DNA of 64,000 bases from Pseudovirgaria hyperparasitica (Eukaryota > Ascomycota > Dothideomycetes > Acrospermales > Acrospermaceae). This document shows positions 56,449 to 64,000 of the stretch, in pieces. The position numbers and the translations under genes were made by a program. Where the stretch lies: positions 156,999 to 220,998 of the forward strand of contig NW_022985554.1 of assembly GCF_010093815.1 (NCBI RefSeq), in the 5' to 3' direction. The notes beneath the pieces were generated by a model. It was not told where the DNA came from, made no database searches, and saw nothing but the letters and a program-made list of their open reading frames with translations. Within the stretch, counting starts at the first letter, position 1; each line of letters begins with the position of its first letter.

Positions 56449-57149
56449 TCATACCTCGAACTCCCACCCTGGAAAGTAGCCGTGAGAACTTGTAGCTATC
56501 AGCGAGATGATTCATTGGGAAAGTCAAAATGGAAGCAGTACAGACCTCGATAGAGGGTACCATAAGGCACTTCCCGACGGGACCTAAAACAATTATTCTC
56601 ACGCTCAATATCCTTCTGCGTCTGGTTGGCACACGCGTTCAGTTGGTCGGATGATGGAGGTTTGGAAATGATGGACTTGATCATTTCATCGTTGAAAAGT
56701 ATGCCACTCATCTCTAGCTGGAATGGCATGGAATTGTCATCAGGAACGACCGTTCCTATGAAGCGTGGGTGCGTAATGGACGGGTCTACATCAGTGATGG
56801 AGTAGTCGTTTACATTGGAGATCGTTGCTTTCAATTGAACCTCGAACTGTTATCTTAAGCGGTTGTATCGACCACAATCCTGAGAGAAAGGGTATTGCTT
56901 ACTCCAGGTTCAGACACAAGCGAGATTGTTTCAAAGTGAAATAGCCCGAGACTGCTTCCCGATGACAAGTTCCCCAGGTCCAACTAGATCTTCGATCAGT
57001 ATTCTGTTCCTACATCGGATGTTATTGTGTACGAACTGCACGATCAACGGTCGCCTAATAGTAATGTCAGCGATGCAAATGCGCGTTTGGATTTTGTCTA
57101 CACGTACATTGAAAAACAAGGCTGGCACAATGTAGTTGAAAGGCTGCAT
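56449..57149 (-). CDS. Unrecognised four-exon gene, about 181 aa
   Basis: Exons 57149-57033, 56983-56903, 56846-56546 and 56495-56449. Introns of 49, 56 and 50 nt have GT-AG ends, and phases 0, 0 and 1 fit a continuous 546-nt frame, which is unlikely by chance. The protein begins MQPFNYIVPALFFNVRVD, continues ITIRRPLIVQF-LDLGNLSSG and LVSEPG-FEVQLKATISNV, and ends HGYFPGWEFEV. A central part (PSSDQLNACANQTQKDI) carries two of the few Cys. No signal peptide or known domain is recognised; the start is the least certain part, because an acceptor-like TATGCAG overlaps the ATG and an upstream exon may exist. It is divergent from the membrane-protein gene, with the TGACGTC array between them. Species-restricted gene or small secreted protein are both possible. 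Confidence 0.55.
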
Positions 57150-57472
57150 ATTAGAAGACGAATGACAACTCCCGTGTATAATCCTGAACTGACCCGATAT
57201 CTGGCAGGAAAAATGAGAATCTATGGCGTCCCTGCCTCTATAAATGTACGATTAGTCCAATCCAAAATCCAAAAACACGTCATGCATCACAAGGCCCTTC
57301 CCAATGAACGTAGTGTATTGCAAGCGTAATCACTGCGTGCAAGTGGATGTCTCGACTGTGGAGTCGCGCACTCGTAGTATGCATGACCATGTAGGCTGAT
57401 GTGGGTACAGTGTTCAGTAGCGTTGCTGCTCTCTGTAACCTTATGGTAGCTTTTTATCACGAAGAGAGACAG
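57150..57472. promoter_or_regulatory. Upstream flank of the unknown four-exon gene
   Basis: About 320 bp leading to the tandem TGACGTC array; may include an unassigned 5' exon. No other motif recognised. Confidence 0.35.
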
Positions 57473-57760
57473 TCCTCTCCACAATAGGAGAATATTATGA
57501 CGTCTCAAATGGCTGTTATAACTTCAAGTCCTGCAGACAGAGTCTGACTTCCATGTAGAGAAGTGTGTTGTGACGTCTTCTATGCGTATAGCGCTCAGAG
57601 TCATGCGGACGGACCTTTTTCATGCATAGGAGAATTTCATGACGTCGTATGTGCTTATTATCGATTATGGTAATGCAAATACAGCCCCCTCTTCACACAT
57701 AGAACCTGACGTCTTTTATGTCGGACTTCTTATCTTGATTCTACGGTCGCTCGTAGACCT
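57473..57760. promoter_or_regulatory. Degenerate ~70-bp tandem array with four TGACGTC cores
   Basis: TGACGTC occurs at 57498, 57571, 57640 and 57707, spaced 73, 69 and 67 bp. Sequence around each is related: a (C)ATAGGAGA-like segment a few bases upstream (clear at 57485 and 57628, decayed in the others) and a TTNTATG-like segment just downstream. TGACGTC is the CRE half-plus core bound by ATF/CREB-type bZIP factors. The array sits between two divergent genes and could act on either. Confidence 0.55.
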
Positions 57761-58369
57761 CTGTAGACATCTGTAGCCCTTGTCAGCCGAGCAACTCTAT
57801 TCAACCGCTTTCCAGTGTGAGTGTTATCGCAATCTAGAGTAGTTGACCATATATTCCATTTGAGCTCGGTATGTTTTAGTAATAGATGCAGTAGCTAAGC
57901 GATTAGTATCATAATATTGCGAGACCACTAAGGCATTAGCTGGGTGGAAATAATTTAAGTTATTAGATCTATGAAACCTTAGCCAATGTATGGGAACTAT
58001 ATGATAATATCAGTTTTAGTCTTATTACACACATGACTCTACTACTTATCCGTATAACTGATTGAATTATATAAATCCAGTACACATTATAGTAGATACG
58101 TTAAAATAGTTCTTTGATATATTTACGATATCCAGAAGTATAGTACTTACACTGATAATCAAATATCTAAAAACGAGAAAGGTGAAGATTGTACATTGGT
58201 TGAGTGAAGATTCTATCTTGCCCCTCAGAGTGTGTGATTGTTCTGTCCTATCACCGCCCGTAACACCCTGAATTTGTGCTACCTAGGTACTCTATGAGCT
58301 GCCACCTCATCTGACCACCCACCTCATGCGGCACTTCCAGCAGAACAAAGAACATCTTTTCGCTGCACT
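57761..58369. other. AT-rich upstream region of the membrane-protein gene
   Basis: Roughly 57850-58200 is much richer in A and T than its surroundings and has no ORF, as expected of decayed or RIP-affected DNA. No transposon motif is left. The last 150 bp return to normal composition and should hold the promoter of the next gene. Confidence 0.5.
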
Positions 58370-60652
58370 ATGAGAGCAGAACCAGCAGCGATTTTATCGG
58401 CGTTGCTCCGTCCCCACGCGGGATACTATCGAGGTAGGGATCACTCATAGCTATAGCCTTGTCCGCTTCAGCTGACCTCAAACTTGTAGAGGGCTTTTCC
58501 ACCGATGGCGTGGACTCTAACAATGCAGTGGTGCCGACAGGCTATGGAGGAACAGTTGATTTTTTAAGTCAGGAACCCGACACAGCACTGATTTTTCATT
58601 TACTAAATTGTGATCTTAGATGCGGTCCCAATCGCTAGTGTCGAGCCTGATGTAGAGGTTACCTATGATGACTGGGTCCACCCAGAAGACCTACCTCCTA
58701 TGCCTCAATGCGTGGCAGAACAAGACCAATCAAGCTTGCTGAATATCATGTCGAAGTGTACGAGTAAGAGATGCACCAAACGAGTTGGTTTTTGCTGGCG
58801 TCATCAATGGCTGACTGATACACACTGTCTTGGCACGGAACTCTCTCCTCAACTCTTCAGTCAATACTTTGACTATTGCAGTCGATCAGTTCTCGCCAAG
58901 GCGCAGTTGTATCAATGGGTCCAGAAAATTACAGGTCGCTCGTGGCTTGTCGACGTTGGTGACACAACCGACGTGCTAGAACTTTCGCCTTCCTCCTTAG
59001 AAAAGGGTTTTGCAAATGTCAAGATCACAAATCGGGCTCCAAGTTGCCTTACAGATGCAACGAGTGCTTCGTCCTCGGAGCGTTTTGGACATGTATTTAC
59101 ATCATGCAGGTTCACAGATTCGACACGGCATACAGGTAATGTCGAACGTCCATGGGAATATAACGAAGGCATGAACGCGCTACTTAGCCTCGATACCGAG
59201 ATAGCCGGTTACGATCTTACGGGTGGCAGCATCAGCAACGGAGACTACTTTGATATCAAATGTTTCTGTAGCACATACGGCTTAGACCTTCAATCCACAA
59301 CCTGTTCTGGCCTTGATACCACGCGAGAATACCTGTGGATGAATGCCATCTGCGGGCCAACGTCACTTCCCGACAATTGGAAAGATTCACTCATGACGAC
59401 CGACTATGCATACATACCTGTCGAAGACTGGAACTGGCCAAGCTGCGTTACCGATATGCCCGTTGCAATCACGGAACGTCCCCTGCAGTGTGAGACTGAC
59501 GCTTGTGAGGTCGATCCCGATGGATATTGTGAAACTACGCCCTCAATTGACAGAGCTTGTTTTTGCCAAGGTATAAGCTACGACTCCTGTGGCGGTTCAT
59601 GCCACATCTTCGAGACGAGAATCGAGTATTTGGAATGGCTCAATACAACATGTGGTCTACTACCGGATTGGAATGGTCTACCAGATGACTGGCATCAGCT
59701 CATCATTCCTACCAGTCTTGATATGATGCCTTGGAAGTGGACCGTTAAGTCGCTCCAGAACTCCAGCAGTGGACCCTCAGCACCAGACAGACAGGATGAG
59801 CAATGTGCTTCCAATGCATGGAAATTGGGTAGTTTCATTCTCATCAACATGGCAACATTGCTCGCAACTATCGTGAGTCAGAAAAGGGGCAGAAACGACA
59901 TGCCGTACGATATACTATCCACAAACAATTCCCAGTCTTGGTTCCTCAGAGGGCTGTTACTTACCGGATTGTCTCTCTGCGCAATGGAACTCAACGCTTA
60001 CCTCGTCACATCGACTGCCGGCTATGAAGCCGTGCCAGTGATTGGGCTCATGCTCTTGTGGTGTACCATGCCTAGGCTAACCTGGATTACAACATTCATG
60101 GCGTGGAAACGTCCACTCGAAGCGATGGAGTGTTCCATTGCTAAAGCCGCACTCCTTATGGAACTCGTTCTCCAAGCCTTAGCGTCGAAATACATGCTGA
60201 AAACTCTCACGTACGGCGTAGAGCACGGCTTCTATACCAATGGGTCCGGAAGATTGCCAGGGTCGACCTCTACGCAGGCTATGTACGCAGGAGCATTACT
60301 ATGGGTCGTTGTTGCTACCAGTACTATCTTTGTTCTACTCGTCAGCTTACATCTGCACCTTCGCTCTCATAGTATGGAAAGAGCGAGCACAAGCGGCAAC
60401 TTGGAACAAGAACCGCTATTGAGCCACCATGAGGCCAACTCCGATACCACATACAGTACAATCCCAAAGGACGCCAGTGACTTACCACAGGAAAAGGGCT
60501 TGACTCCACAGGAGAAGAATACGATCATGATATGGTCTGGGTTCGCAAGCGTTGTCATGCTCTTCCTTTGGGTCGCACAATGGCTCTTCTGGGCGGGATT
60601 CATTGGTCTGGCGTTGACTGAGTACGTGACAACATTGAATCATGAGTCATAA
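58370..60652 (+). CDS. Polytopic membrane protein with Cys-rich N-terminal region
   Basis: Three exons: 58370-58433, 58490-58567 and 58620-60652 (724 aa). The second intron uses AA|GTCAGG and a TACTAAAT branch. Residues about 75-410 are rich in Cys and Trp and read as an extracellular domain with roughly repeated modules (CFCSTYGLDLQSTTC ... WMNAICG and CFCQGISYDSCGG ... WLNTTCG, each followed by an LPDNW or LPDDW motif). About six membrane segments follow (LGSFILINMATLLATIV, LLLTGLSLCAMELNAYLV, VPVIGLMLLWCTMPRLTW, a hydrophobic stretch near SKYML, LLWVVVATSTIFVLLVSL and the final WSGFASVVMLFLWVAQWLF). The duplicated Cys/Trp module suggests an adhesin or receptor-like role; no family name is recognised. 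The start is uncertain because no signal peptide is evident. Confidence 0.75.
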
Positions 60653-61626
60653 CGCGAAACCCCGCTGACTTAAAGCAGTTTCTGTCCGCCTAGATTAGTA
60701 TTGCTCACTGCTGTGTGGGTTGCTACGACGTTACTAGGAAGTCTTATATAGCAAACGGATTTTACGTAGGGGTTGAGGGCGTATCGGGTGATTGGACATG
60801 GTCTTTTTGGTACAAAGATGGATCTCGCCATGGTTCAATGATAACGAATTTCTTTGGACAGACAGACGACGGGTGACAGTATAGCCATCTCTTTGCAGCA
60901 GCTCTCGGTTCGTAAAGATCAACAAAACTTTGTCAATTTCTTAGTATCTGATGCTACAAATTGCGTATTTACCGGTATATCAGAGATTACACGTATGCCG
61001 AGGCCATAGATAGGCTATAGCTTAGCCAGTAGTCCATTTTGACGATCCCCCCCCCAAACCGACGCTATATCTTCTAGCTGATCGATATCATTGAGCATTG
61101 CTACGGACTGCGTGACATAAGAACAGCCAGTTTGAAATGCTTGAAATAATTGCAGTCCAGTCGCAAATGAAAGATCTCTCGAGGTGACGCCAAATGATAT
61201 TCGCGATTGCAAGTTTTCAGACAGATTTTTGAAAGTGAAGTCCTGGTTCATGCCAGGATTAAAAAGGCGCTGATATGATACTACACGTGTGTTGTAGGAT
61301 ATGAACAGCTAAAAGGATCTAATATTACGACATCGTATATCAGGTTACACTGATGAGGCCTATCTTTTGATCGGAGACATGAAGGCTCGAATACACGTCG
61401 CGCAAGACTCACTCCATCACTGAAGACTCCGCGACAGCATCGAAGCTTCAACAGCTATGTAAAGTTATACCAATTGCGACCTACACCAGTCATGACATTC
61501 ACCAGCTCTGAATGAGTACCTTAAATTAACGATCAATTCGAAATAGTCATATCTCATAACCGGTATCTCAAGTTTCATAGCCCCAGGAATACGTATCCCT
61601 CCCTCTCTTCCTCTTTCCATCTCCCT
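60653..61626. other. Convergent intergenic region
   Basis: 970 bp between converging genes. No gene seen; a C9 run near 61047 interrupts otherwise mixed sequence. Confidence 0.5.
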
Positions 61627-61905
61627 TTAACAACCACCTCCACCACCCCCACCGCCGCCATCTCCACCACCCCCTCCACACGAGGCCCCGCCTCCGTCTC
61701 CCCCAGAAAAACCCCCGCCTCCGTCTCCCCCGGAGTAACCTCCGCCGCTGAAGAATCCGCCTGTGTAGCTTGAACCACCATGACGACGAGCCTTCCTACC
61801 GCCATATGACTGCTGGTTGTACTTGCCGACCTTGGTCACGGCGACGGGCTTGCCGCTGTAGCTGTCGACGTATACCACTTCGGGCTTGGACGAGTGGCAA
61901 CCCAT
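61627..61905 (-). CDS. Small Gly-rich protein with N-terminal acylation motif
   Basis: Single exon, 92 aa, ATG 61905 to TAA. It begins MGCHSS, the pattern for N-myristoylation at Gly2 (small residue at position 6) with palmitoylation of Cys3, so plasma-membrane anchoring is likely. VVYVDSYSGKPVAVTKVGKY follows, then a short basic patch (GGRKARRHGG) and a Gly/Ser/Asp low-complexity tail ending in Cys. The tail lacks any Trp or catalytic feature and is probably disordered. I recall related MGC...YVD...Gly-rich small proteins in other fungi but no function. The minus-strand upstream region contains TGATTGAT and TTTG repeats (about 62000-62030) and a (TA)n run (62139-62151). Confidence 0.7.
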   Translation of the reverse strand: MGCHSSKPEVVYVDSYSGKPVAVTKVGKYNQQSYGGRKARRHGGSSYTGGFFSGGGYSGGDGGGGFSGGDGGGASCGGGGGDGGGGGGGGGC

Positions 61906-62816
61906 GGTGATATTTGAATGAATGAGTGCGTGTGAGGTTGGGAATAAGACTGGCCAGAGGCCTAATCGAAGACAGGTTGTGTGAGGCGGTATGTGTGATG
62001 TGTGATTGATTGATTGATTGTTTGTTTGTTCCGAAGAATCTGTGTTGTGTCGTGGTACGTCTGTCTTGAACGAGCAAGACAGTCAAGGTGTAATGTGAGT
62101 TCAATGGGTGCTACTCATCTCTGTACTAGGACTGTCGTTATATATATATATGCATCCTCGTAGATGCACACACCGCGTGACTACCAGTATACGACATGCG
62201 ACATCATTCCAGCCCCCGCGCGCAGCCGCAGCTGTCAGCCCGTGCTAACGGTACACCACAAGTCCCTCAACCACTCACCTTGCGCCTCTCACGAAGAATT
62301 CCACCGTACGGAAGCGAAGCAGGGAAGTCGCAAGGCTGAGCCCCAGTAGCCACCACCATCGGGCCTTATCTTGTTCCCCTTCGCAGCCTAGCGTGCGTCA
62401 ACGAAGCCTTCTAGAAACAGGGGTAGATGCGATGCGCTCGGCCGCGCACTGGTGGATCGAACTTTGACTCGCATTACGCGGATCTTGATCTGCCTTGTTG
62501 GAAGCCTAACACCATCCGGCCTGTTGTTGTGGGGCGGTAACTGGTTCTGTAATTATGTGCTCAGATCCTCGTGAGCATTGGGGCTGTGCGGGCTGACGTC
62601 AAATCCGCGAAATGCGAGTGGTCTGTGCGCGGGCTGTGACATTAGGTCGGTCACGTGTGAGAGCGACGGGGAGTTCAGGAGTCCGGATAAGTGACTGAAA
62701 CGAAAGTTTTATATGTTATGATAGATATCCCAGATTGGGTCATATTTCATGGACTGGATCCAGCACTCTATATGGCTCGTCTTGTCCTCACAGTGGACAC
62801 TTTTATTCAGAACTGT
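61906..62816. promoter_or_regulatory. Promoter of the Gly-rich gene and 3' end of the ZIP gene
   Basis: 910 bp between two minus-strand genes, including short TGAT/TTTG repeats and a (TA)n run at 62139-62151. No further ORF supported. Confidence 0.45.
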
Positions 62817-63988
62817 TCAAGTCCAGGAAATGCTGGGCAAGCGATATTAGCAACACAAATGCAACACCTTTCGAACAGAAAGGGACTCACCCAAGCATGA
62901 TACCGGCGCCTGCTGCGATAGCTGCAAACTGTGTGATCGTGTTCTTAACTTCTTTCTTTCGGTCCGGCCCCGTCTCCAACATCTCCGGTACGACGGCAAC
63001 GGTGCCCACATACAAAAACGTCCCGGCGGTAAATGGTAGCAGTAAGTCTCCCCACATCAAGCTCGTCCCTGCGAGCCCGACCCCCTCGACCGCGTTCTCC
63101 CCCGAACTACTCCCTCCAAGTTCTTGTACTGTGATGCCGATTAGCGTGCCGAGAAACGCGCCTGCAGCGGTGATGAACTGCGCGCCCATGGCTTTGCGCT
63201 TCGAGAAGCCAGACTGGATGAGCAGGGCGAAGTCTCCTACTTCATGCGGGATCTCGTGGAAAAAGACGGCGACAGTGGTGGTTGCGCCTATGGTAGGCGA
63301 GGCGTAGAAGGAGGAGGAGAGGGCAAGGCCGTCGGTTATGTTGTGTGTGAAGTCGGCAATGAGATTTAGGTAGCCGGAGAGTTTGACAGAGGGACTGATC
63401 TCCTTATTGGTCTCAGGGGCCGATGAAGAAGAAGTAGTAGTACCGTTGGCTGTGGCGCGGGATTTGAGGGTTGTTGTGTCTGCAGTCATTAGTGCAAGGA
63501 AAGGGCGAGTATATTCGATATATATGGAGACGAATGCTACAATCAAATGAGCGAGATATTTCATTACCTTTTTTCTCCATGCCACTGGCTTTGACGACTT
63601 CAGTCTTCTCGTGCGAGTGCCCGTGATCGTGGTTGTGAGGATCCTGACCTCCAGTTGCGATCCGCAGACTCTTGTCCATAAGTACAAACGTCAAGAACCC
63701 AACCATAATGGCTGCGCCCAGTAAAAGATTGCGGTTTGGCTCGACCATCACAAACTTGACCTCATCAGGGGCAACTTCACCCAGAAATATCTCAGGAAGT
63801 AGATGGAACAACGTGTCTCCGAGCAGTCCACCAACAGCAAAAGCGACCATTACGGAAAGCGAATTGGGGTCTATGTTGGGAGGACATAGTGCTAGAAGAA
63901 AGTTTGGAGGCCCGGAGATGTACAGAGTCGCGAGGAGTGCATTGACTGCTGGACTACCAGGAAAGAGTACGGCGAAAAGCTTGGCCAT
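62817..63988 (-). CDS. YKE4: ZIP-family zinc transporter, Yke4/SLC39A7 type (possibly 5' partial)
   Basis: Three exons: 63988-63568, 63479-62891 and 62832-62817 (341 aa from ATG 63988). The last 16-nt exon completes the frame as GIMLG-ISWT. Membrane segments alternate with a His-rich cytosolic loop (HNHDHGHSHEK, about 120-130). The ZIP metal path is intact: HNITDG (His186/Asp190) and HEIPHE (215-220), followed by VGDFALLIQSGF, typical of the LZT/KE4 subfamily. It probably moves zinc out of the secretory pathway into the cytosol. The frame continues upstream of ATG 63988 to the window edge (codons ASGF), so a longer N-terminus or signal peptide beyond the window cannot be excluded. Confidence 0.88.
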
Positions 63989-64000
63989 GAAGCCTGAGGC

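Noticed and set aside
56926-57329. Plus-strand ORFs across the unknown four-exon gene
   Set aside because: The minus-strand model explains the region with three consistent introns; the plus frames have none.

Overview
The window is nuclear DNA of a filamentous ascomycete (Pezizomycotina). I infer a Dothideomycete-like genome, but cannot prove the class from the sequence. The evidence is short GT-AG introns (about 48-120 nt, often with CTRAY-like branch points), fungal-only families (a Gas/Gel-type GH72 enzyme, PFA5-type DHHC acyltransferase, fringe-like GT31, an A-T-C NRPS-like enzyme, Yke4-type ZIP transporter) and core eukaryotic genes with fungal architecture (Yrb1/RanBP1, Taf14/YEATS, Doa10, Coa5/Pet191, the YGR210C GTPase). 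All gene models were spliced by hand; in each multi-exon model the exon lengths sum to a multiple of three and the join restores family motifs where the family is known.

Layout. 1-15.2 kb: the 3' part of a C2H2 protein (+), a GT31-like enzyme (-), a five-exon A-T-C NRPS-like gene (+), a decayed alpha/beta hydrolase (-), a Pol III / tRNA-like element, a PFA5-like palmitoyltransferase (-), a sterol-ester-lipase-like gene (-) and COA5/PET191 (+). 15.2-26.2 kb is gene-poor: one or two small zinc-knuckle ORFs, an orphan ORF and a GMC-oxidoreductase fragment. 26.2-28.1 kb: a TALE/KN homeobox gene with a probable intron-bearing 5' leader and overlapping uORF. 28.1-35.7 kb: a 7.6-kb interval with no recognisable gene and many micro- and minisatellites, lying between two convergent genes.

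35.7-64 kb is dense and mostly housekeeping: the YGR210C-type GTPase (-, seven exons including a 10-nt micro-exon), a GH72 glucanosyltransferase (-), RanBP1 (+), Taf14/YEATS (+, first exon 9 nt), an intronless Doa10-like RING-CH ligase (-), a 1,587-aa Ala/Ser repeat protein (+), an unrecognised four-exon gene (-), a Cys-rich polytopic membrane protein (+), a putatively acylated Gly-rich protein (-) and a Yke4-like ZIP zinc transporter (-, possibly cut by the window end).

The genes do not form one pathway. The NRPS-like gene, the GT31 gene sharing its divergent promoter and the hydrolase relic could be remains of a small metabolic cluster. The most unusual non-coding structure is a degenerate tandem array of four ~70-bp units, each with a TGACGTC (CRE/ATF-type) core, between the divergent unknown gene and membrane-protein gene near 57.5 kb. 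I see no convincing transposon, CRISPR array or rRNA gene.
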